64,000 bases of DNA from Rhynchosporium graminicola (taxonomy: Eukaryota; Ascomycota; Leotiomycetes; Helotiales; Ploettnerulaceae): the NCBI GenBank assembly GCA_900074885.1, contig FJUW01000002.1, positions 695,001 through 759,000 on the forward strand, in the 5' to 3' direction. Below are positions 35,777-48,198 of this stretch, one piece after another (positions within the stretch are counted from its first letter, which is position 1; the number at the start of each line of letters is the position of its first letter). The position numbers were made by a program, and so were the translations under genes. The notes beneath the pieces were generated by a model, which saw only the letters and a list, made by a program, of their open reading frames with translations, was not told the origin of the DNA and searched no databases.

Positions 35777-37205
35777 CTTGAAGGGTACGGCTGTTTAGGT
35801 GGGGGTGGAGGGGGACTGTATAAGATGTCGAGAAGTGCTACCGGTAGAGACGAGAATTGGATGATAACTGTGCTTTCTCTTTCGAGTAAGAGAAAAAGTC
35901 TGCTAAAGCATCTTTCGAGAAGTAGATAGAAGTGTGAATGTTACTGAGACGTTAACAAGTGAAGGGTTAACTACATTATGACGCCCTACAATTCTATACT
36001 TATCTGCAGATGTCCAATACAAGTAACCTTCCTACTATCGTACTGTCAGTACAGTAACTGAGATTCACAACTTCCGATGCAGCAGTTCAAAAGGGGATAG
36101 ACAAAACAGTACCTACCTGGATGTGGATGAAGCTGCTGCATGCAGCAAAGTTCAGAAGACATCGCAAACTCCGCCATGGGTCAAGAGTTGTATGTCAAGT
36201 CCCGAGGAGCTCAGTGCCTGCTGCAATCATATACGAAGCTTAGAATGTTCTGACAAGATCCTGTAGGTGTCCGGAAAGAGGTTCAATGCGGCTGGCTACT
36301 ATCTGTTGTTTACTTACACCTGCTAGCCTCATGCCATGCGGGCGGCCCTGCCCGTGGGCCTTGTCAGTGACAGTGACAATGAAAGCGTCGTAGAGTTCCA
36401 GGACAAAGACCAGGAGAAAGATTTTGTAGCGCCTTCAAATGGATTTTGATATGTTGGAAACCCCCTAAAAAGGAGCGGCAATACTCCACTCAGATTTGCT
36501 CAATCAGATCAGACCTGCAGGTTATATTTCTCAAGTGCCGCGCTGGCTGCATGATATCACAATTCCAAAAGACGAATGAGGAGACTTGTAGGCGGGACAG
36601 GAGCAATGAAGCGCAGGGATAGGAATGGAAAAGATAACGTCTTCTGGCATATCGACCACTAAACTGTACCATCTCCTTACATAATGAAATGGCGTTACAA
36701 CATCCTGTAGCCGTTTTTATCCTTCTGTAAAGGCTTCAAATTCCTCGGACACCCTTCAGTACTATGTTACATTTCGTATGTCCGCCACACCGGCTGCTGT
36801 GCGACTACTGATCTGGTTTCACGACAGCCTCGCTACCTCCATTTTCCGTACCCGGCTCCTCCACACGTGTTTTCCTTTCGTATTGGTCAAAATTCACAGG
36901 CGGGGATGGCTTCCGCTGTATGAGACCATAAAACAATGCACCCTCCACGCTTCTGTCAAAATGCGATCAAGTTCCACAACAGGAAAACCGTCCTGACATG
37001 TAGATCGTCGCCGATGTCGTAATTTTCATCTCTTCTCTCAATTGAAGATTGGTTATCAACCATTTTTGTGCCCGTGAGATACCTCGTAGGTATCCGTTTG
37101 TCCCCATGGTACAGTGTCCAAAACGCCGTGTGCTTGACGTCCGTAGGTCGGAACTCGTCACTATTTTAAGGAAACACGCAGTCCTAGTGTTGCAAGCCAC
37201 CCAAA
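35777..37205. other. large intergenic region
   Basis: 1.43 kb: promoter of the permease on one side, 3' flank of the acetyltransferase on the other. Short open frames here have no coding character. Nothing else recognised. Confidence 0.4.
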
Positions 37206-37793
37206 TCAGAACACCATCCTCATCACACATCGTCGCTTTGGGTCAAGGCCGTGGCGTGCTTCGCTATCGACGAGTTTTTCAAATTCCTTCCCCATATCTT
37301 GTGCCTTAACCTCCTCGAATCCCAACTTTGCGTACCACGGCGCATTCCACGGCAGATCCTTGAAAGTCGTCAAGGTGATGGATCTGTAGCCTTCGAGTCT
37401 GACCTGTTGTGACATAGTCGTCACCAAGGCACTCCCAATGCCGCGACCCTGATACTCCCTGGCTACTGACAGCTCGATGATGTGGAAATTGCCACTGAGG
37501 TAGTTGCCTCCCAGAAAGCCAATGGGCTCATCGAATCGATTCGCAGCTATCAGAAGGTAGCCTGCATTTGCAATGGTGATGAGGATGTACGGGTCGAGGG
37601 TGGCACCGTCTGCAAGTGAGTCCATACCCGCCGTCCGATATATTTGGGCAGCAGAGTGTTCGACTTGCGCGAGGAGAGGAATGTCGCTTGTTCGAGGTCT
37701 GCGGATGGTGAATTCGCGTTCGCGTTCGAGCTCGAGTGACTCAGAGCGTTGAACGGCTTCTGCGGCCATAGCAAGGATGGTAAGAGAGTCCAT
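37206..37793 (-). CDS. GNAT-family N-acetyltransferase
   Basis: Transfers an acetyl group from acetyl-CoA to an amine; substrate unknown. Single exon, 195 residues from ATG 37793; the frame continues upstream but without ATG. The fold is seen in order: FTIRRPRTSDIPLLAQVE (first strand and helix), IGFLGGNYL (strand 3/4), HIIELSVAREYQGRGIGSAL with the acetyl-CoA loop QGRGIG, then ITLTTFKDLPWNAPWYAKLG, the usual strand 5 and YxxLGF element. The basic C-terminus ends CVMRMVF. Confidence 0.9.
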   Translation of the reverse strand: MDSLTILAMAAEAVQRSESLELEREREFTIRRPRTSDIPLLAQVEHSAAQIYRTAGMDSLADGATLDPYILITIANAGYLLIAANRFDEPIGFLGGNYLSGNFHIIELSVAREYQGRGIGSALVTTMSQQVRLEGYRSITLTTFKDLPWNAPWYAKLGFEEVKAQDMGKEFEKLVDSEARHGLDPKRRCVMRMVF

Positions 37794-39089
<1,296 letters not shown>

Positions 39090-39714
39090 GCGTATCGATG
39101 ATTTGGGCGTTGAGGTTGCTGAATTTGGCATAGTTGCATGGCGTTGGGGATGGGAAGTCGATTGATATTACAGAGGACATCAGAAAAAGGCTTCGACGAA
39201 ATACCTTAGAGTATTGACATATGCTCTCACGACACTTACGAAGTGGCCAACTTGATGCATGACTTTACTTAACAGAGTATTTGTGTCTGTTGCTTGGCTC
39301 AGCAATTGTCTGAAATCAAGGCTGGTAAAGAGAAGAAAGGTTTTAACTGCCTCCCTTGGATAGCGTTTCTCTCTTCCGCATGGAGAAGAATAAAATTCTC
39401 ACATATCTGATATTTGTATCAACAAAGTGTACAGAACTTCATTTTGAACTACTATAATAATACCGATGGCTTCTTGGCAAGGCCCCTGATTGTGACCGAG
39501 GAGCTGGAAATGTCCATCCAATGTCAACCCCTGTCCGTTTGTACCTGACACTAGCCCACGATTGGTGGTGACCTCATGATGCAAGGCTGTAGCTCATGAA
39601 TTTCATACTCTATTAATTTAGCTTTGGAGGACGCAACAAGAAGGCCTGTAATCTCTCCTGAACCCAATGTAACGACACACCACCAGAGGTGACCAGAGGT
39701 GGTGAAGTCTCACG
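39090..39714. other. intergenic, promoter of RAD4 gene
   Basis: 625 nt between two genes on the same strand. No open frame or repeat supported. Confidence 0.4.
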
Positions 39715-42700
39715 ATGCCTCCGTTTTTGCCAAAAAAGCGATTCCGATCCAACTCACCAGAAGCAGGTCCATCAAACAGCCCTCATAGCAGCAGTGGCAA
39801 GGCTAGAGTATCCACCTCAACCACTCCTCGAAAGCCTACCCTCTTCGACGACTTGGATGCAGGGACTGGATCAAAGCGTAGTGCAGAGCACCAGAAAGCA
39901 CTTCTAGAAAAGCTAGCAGCTAGTGATGACGACGAAAGTTCTCTCTCCTTTCTATCTGACGAGGAATTCGAAGATGTGCCCGCCGCAAAGCGACAAAAGA
40001 CCGCCGCAGAAACGGACGATGAAGACGAGGATGTCGAGTTCGAAGATGTTGAAACCAACCCCGTACCAAAACCTGCGGGACCAGAACCTTCAGGTGATCT
40101 CGAATTGACGTTGACGAAAGATACCCGAGTTTCGATCACGAATCCATTTGGCACGAAGAAAGGTCCTAGTAAAATTGAGAGAGGAATACGAGTCGCTACG
40201 CATCATGCCCATGTACAGTTCTTGATGTATCATAATGCTATACGGAATGGTTGGTGTTGTGATAAGGAGTTACAAGATACCTTGGTAAAGCATTTGAGCC
40301 CTACTGTGACCCTGGAGGTGGAGAAATGGAGACGAAATAGTGGACTTATTTCGACGAGTAATGAGGCTAAAGATGAGACGCCAAAAGAAAAAGGGAAAAG
40401 CAAGGCAAAGGATGCTAAAGGCAAGAAGACAGATCCAAGGAGTCAGAGGGACTGGGGGCAACCAGCTCAAAGACTTGCTGAAGGTCAGGTGAACATGAGT
40501 TCAGGAGATCCTATCATCAGACTTCTGAAGATTCTGATCAGCTTTTGGAAGCAAAGATTTAGAATCATCGCTCCCGGGTTGAGAAAGCTCGGATACATGT
40601 CTCTGCAAAGACTGGATGAGGAGATCAAAAGTTTCAGGGACGATGAACACGATCCCGAGCGTCATGGCGAGCGAATTAGAAATGTTGGCGAATTTCGAGA
40701 GTGTGCGAAACATATGGAAGGTAGCCGTGACGTTGGCTCGCAACTATTTACCGCTCTTATGCGAGGACTTGGTCTCGAGGCCCGGTTAGTTGCCAATCTG
40801 CAACCGGTAGGCTTTGGATGGAGTCAGGTCGAAGAGGCTACCGAGAAAAATCCGCGAGTGTTGAAGAAGCCAAAAACAGCTACAGCCACTGACGATACAT
40901 CTGATGATGACAACAGTTCAGATGAGGAAGAGACAGCCCCGATGAAACCCAGTAAGACAGCGAAATTTAAAGCTCCAGCAAAGCCTACTAAGGTCCCAAA
41001 GCAAGCCCTGAAGACTGGCAGAAAACACTCACGAGCAAGCGGTCTACAAGACGCGCCGATATCTCTATCTGACTCGGATGAAGCGGCTCTGGAAAGTGAT
41101 GAATCAATTATTGATGTGACACCTGCGAGACGGGGTGGGAAACCATCTCTAGCTTACGACAAAGATCTGATTCATCCCCACTATTGGACGGAAGTGCTCT
41201 CGCCGGTGACCAACACATACATACCTGTTGATCCTATCGTTCTTCAGATTGCCGGTACAAACCAACAGTCGCTCGAGAGATTCGAGACTCGTGGAGCAAA
41301 ATCGGAGAAAGCCAAGCAGGTTACAGCCTATATTATTGGTCATTCGTCGGACGGCACGGCGAAAGATGTTACGACCCGTTACCTCAAGCGACATGTTTGG
41401 CCAGGTCGAACCAAAGGAAATCGATTTCCTGCGGAGAAAGTGCCCATCTACAATCGACATGGCAAGGTCAAAAGATACGAGCAAAAAGATTGGTTCAAGC
41501 AAGTTATGAGTGGTTACACCCGAGGATCGAAGTTGTATCCACGAACAGAGATCGACGATCATGAAGAGCTGACCGATCTTAAGCCCGTCAAGGCCGAGAA
41601 GAAAGAGGTCGAAGAAGGTAAAGAGACACTCCAGTACTACAAGTCTTCTCCGCAGTTTGTTCTCGAGCGACACTTTAAGAGGGAAGAGGCACTACTTCCC
41701 ACCGCCAAGCACGTGAAAATGTTCACAGTCAAAGGCAAAGGAGAAACGAGCATTGAGGAGAAAGTTTTCCTCCGAAAAGATGTGGTCAATTGCAAGACAA
41801 TGGAGACATGGCACAAGGAAGGTCGTGCACCAAAGCTCGGAGAACAGCCTCTGAAACGGGTTCCGTACAGGGCCGCTACCACGAATCGCAGACGCGAACT
41901 TGCTGAAGCAGAGAATGCCAGTGGCGAGAAAGTCCTCCAGGGACTCTACAGTCGAGAACAGACCGAGTGGATCATCCCACCACCTATCGAGAACGGAGCA
42001 ATACCCAAGAACGCGTTTGGCAACATCGATTTATATGTTGATAGTATGCTTCCTAAAGGTGCTGTACACATACCTGCTAGAGGCACAGTCAAGATATGTA
42101 AGCGGCTTGGAATCGACTACGCCGAGGCAGTGGTCGGATTTGAGTTTGGTCATAGGATGGCAGTTCCTGTCATCAATGGCGTGGTCGTCGCTGAAGAGCA
42201 TTATGACATAATGATGGAAGAGTGGCACAAGGATGAAGCTGAGCGGGTCCGAAAGGAAGACGAGAAGGCTCGAAAATTAGTACTCCATACGTGGCGGAAA
42301 ATGCTTATGGGATTACGGATCATCGAGAGAGTCAACGAAGAATTTGGTGCAGCTGATGGAGAAGCTGACATTTTGAATCCTTTCGCGAGCAAGAAGAAAA
42401 GAACTGCTGAGGAAGTGGATTCAGAAGCTCAGAAGCGACTCATGGATCAGAATGATGAGGAGATGGGAGGAGGCTTCTTGCCTGAAGGCTTTGACGCCGA
42501 GGAACCCGAGGATAATCACAGAGAGGTGTTCTATCCAGTTGCGCATGAGGAGGACGATGATGGTGAAGGTGGTGGCTTTGTTGTCGAGGGTCACGATGAG
42601 CCCGCTGGTTCTAGAATAGATCAAGCTTGTGCTACGTCTCAATCACTTGAATTCGCTACAATTGGCGGCAAGCCGCCGACTTCAAAATGTGAAGAAGAGG

Positions 42701-43140
42701 ACGTTGAGATGCAAGATACAATGGCCACATTACAGTCAGTACCCAAGAAGCGAGGACGACCAACCGGTTCTGCCAACAAGACAGCAAAAGCTCCCGCCAA
42801 AACCCCAGCCAAGCGAATCGCTCCACCAAAGAAAGCCCGCGCCAGGAAAACCGCGAAGACGAAAACACAGATTCTAGAATCTGAGCTGGATAATGATGAC
42901 GATGATGCTTCTACATCATCTTCCCCGCTTGAACAGTCTGAGTCAGAAGTCGAAGCAAAGCCAAAGAAGAAACGTGCACCTTCCAGACCGGCGGGCAGAA
43001 GAGCGACTTTACCTCCTAAGCCTACTGAGACGCCGAGGAAGACGCCTAGGAGACAGGCGGCTAGGAAGAGTGAGACGGCTCTGAAATCGCATTATTTCGA
43101 GCATAGTGATGATGAGGACGATGAGGACGATGACGAGTAA
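39715..43140 (+). CDS. RAD4: RAD4/XPC family DNA damage recognition protein
   Basis: Nuclear protein that finds bulky lesions and starts nucleotide excision repair. Single exon, 1141 residues. After a disordered acidic N-terminus comes an inactive transglutaminase-like domain (about residues 300-560, with SRDVGSQLFTALMRGLGLEA and the separated HPHYWTEVLSPVTNTYIPVD). Then follow the beta-hairpin domains: BHD1 from LERHFKREEALLPTAKH (about 650), BHD2 with RVPYRAATTNRRRELAEAEN (about 715), and BHD3 with KNAFGNIDLYVDSMLPKGAV to GVVVAEEHYDIMMEEW (about 760-835). The tail has an AT-hook-like KKRGRPTG (about 1010) and Lys/Pro-rich repeats, ending in acidic residues. Longer than yeast Rad4 (754) mainly from tails, as usual in filamentous fungi. 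Could be either of two fungal paralogues. Confidence 0.93.
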   Translation: MPPFLPKKRFRSNSPEAGPSNSPHSSSGKARVSTSTTPRKPTLFDDLDAGTGSKRSAEHQKALLEKLAASDDDESSLSFLSDEEFEDVPAAKRQKTAAETDDEDEDVEFEDVETNPVPKPAGPEPSGDLELTLTKDTRVSITNPFGTKKGPSKIERGIRVATHHAHVQFLMYHNAIRNGWCCDKELQDTLVKHLSPTVTLEVEKWRRNSGLISTSNEAKDETPKEKGKSKAKDAKGKKTDPRSQRDWGQPAQRLAEGQVNMSSGDPIIRLLKILISFWKQRFRIIAPGLRKLGYMSLQRLDEEIKSFRDDEHDPERHGERIRNVGEFRECAKHMEGSRDVGSQLFTALMRGLGLEARLVANLQPVGFGWSQVEEATEKNPRVLKKPKTATATDDTSDDDNSSDEEETAPMKPSKTAKFKAPAKPTKVPKQALKTGRKHSRASGLQDAPISLSDSDEAALESDESIIDVTPARRGGKPSLAYDKDLIHPHYWTEVLSPVTNTYIPVDPIVLQIAGTNQQSLERFETRGAKSEKAKQVTAYIIGHSSDGTAKDVTTRYLKRHVWPGRTKGNRFPAEKVPIYNRHGKVKRYEQKDWFKQVMSGYTRGSKLYPRTEIDDHEELTDLKPVKAEKKEVEEGKETLQYYKSSPQFVLERHFKREEALLPTAKHVKMFTVKGKGETSIEEKVFLRKDVVNCKTMETWHKEGRAPKLGEQPLKRVPYRAATTNRRRELAEAENASGEKVLQGLYSREQTEWIIPPPIENGAIPKNAFGNIDLYVDSMLPKGAVHIPARGTVKICKRLGIDYAEAVVGFEFGHRMAVPVINGVVVAEEHYDIMMEEWHKDEAERVRKEDEKARKLVLHTWRKMLMGLRIIERVNEEFGAADGEADILNPFASKKKRTAEEVDSEAQKRLMDQNDEEMGGGFLPEGFDAEEPEDNHREVFYPVAHEEDDDGEGGGFVVEGHDEPAGSRIDQACATSQSLEFATIGGKPPTSKCEEEDVEMQDTMATLQSVPKKRGRPTGSANKTAKAPAKTPAKRIAPPKKARARKTAKTKTQILESELDNDDDDASTSSSPLEQSESEVEAKPKKKRAPSRPAGRRATLPPKPTETPRKTPRRQAARKSETALKSHYFEHSDDEDDEDDDE

Positions 43141-43743
43141 GGCTTGAAAGCTCAGGTGGCTGCACAATGTTTGTGCTTGATCTTTACTAAGAGCGATGGA
43201 GTTTTGGAAAGTTGTAGATATGGATCTGGCTATGGTATAGTTAGATATAAATATTAACGAAATTAGCGATTGACATATGGCTGCTTGAGACGGAGTTCGC
43301 CTGGTAAGCTAGTACGTGCATGTGTATTTGCAGCCGGGAAGCTAGCTATCTCATAATCAATATGATGCCTTACACAGTGACTGATTTTCCAGCATCCAAC
43401 GAAAGCTACGTCATAATGGTGGCACAGGCTCATCGAGCCGTCATGTCTTTCACTCACTGACATTCGTTTTAAAAGGTTCGTGATTCTTCCGATGAGATAC
43501 GTTTCAAGTTTATCAATGGTACAAGATGTGGACAAGTTCCTCAAGTAGTGGAAGACGCAAATGAAGTCTTAGTAATCACTAGACTCAAGGTAGCTGTCAT
43601 TGGGAATCCACATGCATCATGCGAACCTCCGGCTGTACCGAGCAGCTCGCTTAAATAGTGACGACAGCTCAGCTGAGCCGCAACTCATTCCTTAATTCCA
43701 TCGTATTCTTACCTATTAAACTATTGCGAAATCTCCTGAAGCG
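43141..43743. other. intergenic
   Basis: 603 nt between two genes on the same strand; no coding or RNA feature recognised. Confidence 0.4.
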
Positions 43744-44812
43744 ATGTCAGAATCAGTGTATCAAGATCGAGATCAAGAAACAGTTCGGCGTGCCTATGAA
43801 TTTTTTACGTTCAATACCGCAGCACCTTACCCATATACCGAAGCTCCCGAACTATCCGTCCCCCAAATTACAAATCAAAGCACAAGCACAAGCACAAGTA
43901 CGGACTCACAAAGAACAACTTTCCTGCTATTTCACCTCCTCCCTGCAGAACTCCGTCTCAAAATCCTGACCTATGCCTCCCTCCCCCCAATTACGCCCTC
44001 AAAAGTTCATCTCATCGGCCCTAATCCCCATCACTGGTCAACCCTAATCTCTAACCAAGCACCCTCTCCCCTTCTTTCCACCTCCTCCCTCACGCGATCT
44101 GTTTATCTTTCCACCACCTCTTCTATCCCGGCATTCAACACCTATGTCTCCTTCCCCACCGACACATTCTACTTCACGCCCCATACAAACCACAACCAAC
44201 TCAATTCTACGAGTCTCACCGCCCTGTTATCATGCGAAGACACTCGACACATCAAGAAGTTCGCAGTAAGGAGAGATGTGTTCGATAGATCGCACAGGGA
44301 AATTTTCGAGGGCATGGAGGGGTTAGAGGAGTTGTGTGTTGTGTTGAGGGATTGGAGGGATTGGAGGCCGATAAGGGAGGCGTGGATGGCGACTGGGGTG
44401 GGATTTAAAAAGATTGAGCATTGTGAGGAGAAGAGGTTGATGGGGAGCGGGGAGGCGCATAGTAAGTAATTTTTTTCATTTTTCAAAAGGCTTGTTCATG
44501 TTCCTGGGATTTGGCAACTCTTGTTCCTCGCGTTTTTCTTTTCCTTTTCTCTTGTCCCCATGCCAGCTTCGTGCAGGGTATCGCCGGAAGGCTGTTTCTT
44601 CATCAATCGCTCCGTTGACTATTATACCATATACCGATTTCTCCTTCCTAAATTGAACTAAGAAATTCGCTTTTACTGACGAGGTGTCGTTAGCGGAATA
44701 TACACTCAAGATGTGTAGGCAGAGGTATAGTGAAGGGGGCCTTATAGAAGAGAAAGCTGCGAGATATCATGAGTGGGGACCTGTGAGGATCCGTTTGGTT
44801 CTTGTGGAATGA
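43744..44812 (+). CDS. 2EXR-domain protein
   Basis: Fungal 2EXR family, function unknown. Exons 43744-44461 and 44694-44812 give 278 residues; the 232-nt intron is long for this window but has a GTAAGT donor, a TACTGAC branch site and keeps phase, adding MCRQRYSEGGLIEEKAARYH. The domain spans about residues 60-215: FHLLPAELRLKILTYASLP, then FNTYVSFPTDTFYF, LLSCEDTRHIKKFAVRRDV and LEELCVVLRDWRDW. The first 60 residues carry a Ser-Thr repeat (STSTSTSTDS). Same family as the relic at 577-1570 at the other end of the window. Confidence 0.82.
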
Positions 44813-45296
44813 GTGCAACGAGGATCAACGCTCAAACAAGAAGTTTTCTGTGCCTTGGTGTTCTACATCAGGTTGGTTCCCGCGGGCTTTCAGTCTTGAG
44901 CTTAGACTCATGAATTCTTAGAAACTACAGATTTTAATCAGCGGCTATCTATAAGGTCGATAAATCATCAGAACTTATGACAACTAAAGAAATGAGATAC
45001 CTGAGATTCATGTTCTGGCGGGTTCAAGGTGGTGTGACCACGTGACCTTGTGAACATTCCTTCCTTTCTGAGGATCCTACACTCAACGAGTGCCAAGAAC
45101 TCCTGAGAAGCAGCCTTCAACCATTTTAACATTCTGATACCCGAAGAGAAACACATCATATCGCTCAAGATTCATATGTTACTCATCCTCATATTAACGT
45201 ATGGTTAGGACGCAATATAAATCATTCATTCACTCCTCCTCTCAGAGCGTATCCACCTCTTTATCGTGTTATACAGCATGAAGGTCACCAGTCAGT
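44813..45296. promoter_or_regulatory. intergenic, promoter of the Zip2/SHOC1-like gene
   Basis: 484 nt. Contains CACGTGAC at 45039-45046, a Cbf1-type core, about 250 nt before the ATG. Its use is unproven. Confidence 0.3.
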
Positions 45297-48053
45297 ATGT
45301 CACAAAGTTCATCATCCCAAGAAGAAAAGGTTTCGCCTCATGAATATGCCCGGCAAAACGGACTTGCTCAGGACTACCTAGCCGCAAATCTTGAGATCCA
45401 TGCGCTGTTCGACATTCGATCGAGATTTGTCAACAACGTTGATGATGACGCCAACTTGCCGCTGTTCGATCTTGGACCCCAGCTCAAGGTCGAAGAGAGA
45501 CTTTCATGTTCTCGGGAAGCAGCATCTCTTCTCTCGTGGGTGACGCGTGAGGAAAGCTCCGACGAGATCAACGCTATTGTAGCACCGCTTTTCAAGGACA
45601 CTGACTGCATCAGGAAGAAGAAATTGGAGCTGCCTCTGTTAAGGACTGATGTCGATACTGACAGTCGGAACTTTGCGAGTAGAGAAGGGTTCGAGATCAG
45701 TGTTCAAGATATCAAGCTTCCTCTGGAAGCTGTCGCTCAAGGAGAAGGATTTGACTGGATCGAGCAGTACAAGAATCTTGGAGGAGAGATCTTACGAGAT
45801 TTGAAGTTGGAGAAGATCAGTGTCACAAGAGAAGCAATGGTATTTCTCCAGGCCTGTATGACTGTTTCCTGGACGGAAGAAGATGACCGCGAGCTTTGGG
45901 CGAGAGAGCAGAAATATCAACGAGTAGGTTGGGCTCAGAACATCAAAACGTTGCTAAGATTGCTACAGAGGACTGTCTTAGATCCTATCACACCTCCATT
46001 ATCGCCGCTTCCTTCGATTCTGCAACCGTTCGAGCCCTCATCCTCCGATTCTGCGATGCAAGTGCCAGTCTTCTCTGAACCCCCATCACCCACGAAGCAA
46101 GACCTTGAGGCACTCGAGAAAGAGATATTTAAGCAAGATTTACCCACACCACTTCGATCATTGTCTGCCGGCTGCAAAATTGAGGGACTTTCAGAGGAAA
46201 TGCCTGCTGCACTTGGAAACCTTTATTCGTCGCCGGGAGGCCTTGATCAGTCCCAGTCTGAGCCTCGACCATCTAGGTGGGCGGATTTTAAACTCGAAGT
46301 GCCCTTGATGCCGAACGAGACTGCAACTATTCCCAAGATAGTGCGTTTCAAAGAAGTCATCGAAGAGCGTCACTTTACGCCTACGACCAGCCCAGTGGCT
46401 CCTGATGACGGAAGCGCGTTTTTCGAAAATATATGTAGCGATGCGTATTTCAAAGCTAATCAAGAGGTGGAGCATGAAAAATTGAGCATCGACAACATAA
46501 CAGCACGAGTTGATGTCCCTGAGCTCAACTTCGATAAGCCCAACGCGCCATGGAAGAAGTTCGAGGAGATACAGAGCCAAGCTGCGCTTTCGGCATTGCA
46601 AAAAAGCTTCGTCCTCGAACAAGTTGCTTCAAGTGTGCCAACCTGGCCAGGACCAAGAAAGGAGACCAAATTACCATGGGCCCCTTTCAGTGCAAGTTTT
46701 GCAAAGTTGGCTCTTGAGGACGATGCTCTAGTCGACGATACGACAGGGAAAGCTTTCGTGGAAGATGATGGAGATGTAATTGACAGTTCTAGCGTGACAT
46801 GGAAAGCAGCTGGACTGAGAATCCTGATTGACGAGGATGATGAGGAGAAGATCGAGTTCGGCCAGTTCCGGAAGGATACTCAGCCTGATTTATCTTCGAT
46901 TGTCAAAAAGCGAAAGATGGAACTACAAGAGAGGGAGAAGTTGAAAAGCGACCCAACAGGCATTGTATTGCCAGATTCACGCTTATCACTCACCAAAAAT
47001 GCGCGTAAGACAGCCACTACAGCAGCACATGCAGTCAACGAGGATTTTGGGTTACTAGGCGGAGCGTTTTCTGCGCAAGCCTCACTCAATAACTATCTTG
47101 AAATTCGAGGCGTGAAGAGACCAAAGATGGCAGAGAGCTCATACTTCAGCAAGCCGCCTATTGAAAAGATTCCCACAGAAAGCAAGGGCGAGCATCACGC
47201 ACGAGCCACACTCGACATAGTGATTCGAAAATCACCAGCTAACAGGCAAAGTTTGCCGGTGCCTAGCCTTCAAAAACTTATTAGCCCTACATGGGTCGTT
47301 GTCTCTACCACTCTCCTTAAGAACAGATCCTTGATTAAGAGCATCGAAGCCCAATCGCCAGCGTTGACGCTCATCGAGCGAGACTTTACAGCCCATAACA
47401 CTAGTGCCTGGTCGCCAGGATCTGTCTCTAGGATCCCCATTGTGTCACCGCTAGACGCAGAGGCTGATTTCATTGTCTCTCCTTCCGTGGGCATCATTGT
47501 TACTACTCTACAGAAGATAAAGCAAAAGCCCCCGAGAGACAAGACCAAATCAAAAATTCGCGAGCGCCTGGACAAGGTCAATCTCCGATATGAAAAATTG
47601 GTATTGCTTGTAAGCGAAGGCAACGAAGACGGTGTAGCCGCCGCACTGGCGGAGGGTGATTGTCTTGCATTTGCCGATTTTACAGGCTACATATCGGGTC
47701 TTGAGACTTCAATCAGCTTGCAATTTGTTGGTGGCGGAGAGGAAACATTGTCCAAGTGGATCGTCAGCAGCATCATTCAGTATCGTGTCGATACGGATCT
47801 CCTTGCCGACGAAACATATTGGGAATTGTTTCTGAGACGTGCGGGACTGAACGCCTTTGCGGCCCAGGCAGTCGTCGTCAACCTAAGGGCTCCAGATGGC
47901 GTTCATGCTGGATCTCCTAGTAAAATCGGCCAATTTGGATTGACTGCTTTCGTGGAGATGGGAAAGCAGCAAAGGATCGCGCGTTTCGGCAATATCTGTG
48001 GGCAGAAAGTATTGAGCAGAGTAAGTGCTGTTCTGGATGCCACATGGCAGTAA
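45297..48053 (+). CDS. large fungal protein with XPF-like C-terminus; Zip2/SHOC1 candidate
   Basis: Single exon, 918 residues. The first two thirds are acidic and poorly structured with no catalytic motif I know. The last 300 residues look folded and follow the order of an ERCC4-type core: a strand TWVVVSTTLLKNRSLIKSIE, then LTLIERDF, EADFIVSPSVGIIVTTLQKI, a helix RERLDKVNLRYEKLVLLVSE, DFTGYISGLETSISLQFVGG, and a tail YWELFLRRAGLNAFAAQAVV resembling a helix-hairpin-helix pair. The nuclease GDxnERKx3D motif is absent. This is how Zip2/SHOC1, meiotic crossover factors pairing with Spo16, are built. I infer homology; the alternative is a fungus-specific uncharacterised family (DUF7102-like). Confidence 0.6.
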   Translation: MSQSSSSQEEKVSPHEYARQNGLAQDYLAANLEIHALFDIRSRFVNNVDDDANLPLFDLGPQLKVEERLSCSREAASLLSWVTREESSDEINAIVAPLFKDTDCIRKKKLELPLLRTDVDTDSRNFASREGFEISVQDIKLPLEAVAQGEGFDWIEQYKNLGGEILRDLKLEKISVTREAMVFLQACMTVSWTEEDDRELWAREQKYQRVGWAQNIKTLLRLLQRTVLDPITPPLSPLPSILQPFEPSSSDSAMQVPVFSEPPSPTKQDLEALEKEIFKQDLPTPLRSLSAGCKIEGLSEEMPAALGNLYSSPGGLDQSQSEPRPSRWADFKLEVPLMPNETATIPKIVRFKEVIEERHFTPTTSPVAPDDGSAFFENICSDAYFKANQEVEHEKLSIDNITARVDVPELNFDKPNAPWKKFEEIQSQAALSALQKSFVLEQVASSVPTWPGPRKETKLPWAPFSASFAKLALEDDALVDDTTGKAFVEDDGDVIDSSSVTWKAAGLRILIDEDDEEKIEFGQFRKDTQPDLSSIVKKRKMELQEREKLKSDPTGIVLPDSRLSLTKNARKTATTAAHAVNEDFGLLGGAFSAQASLNNYLEIRGVKRPKMAESSYFSKPPIEKIPTESKGEHHARATLDIVIRKSPANRQSLPVPSLQKLISPTWVVVSTTLLKNRSLIKSIEAQSPALTLIERDFTAHNTSAWSPGSVSRIPIVSPLDAEADFIVSPSVGIIVTTLQKIKQKPPRDKTKSKIRERLDKVNLRYEKLVLLVSEGNEDGVAAALAEGDCLAFADFTGYISGLETSISLQFVGGGEETLSKWIVSSIIQYRVDTDLLADETYWELFLRRAGLNAFAAQAVVVNLRAPDGVHAGSPSKIGQFGLTAFVEMGKQQRIARFGNICGQKVLSRVSAVLDATWQ

Positions 48054-48198
48054 ACTAGTATAGATCCCAAGGTGGGCGAATGTTGCAAGCATCTAGCTTT
48101 ATATGGTGTCATGTCGAATGAGATTTGAGCAATGTTTGCTGAGAGCTTACAAAGTCCAAGAAATTTCGGGATTCACCTCATCTTAGATAGAATATAGT

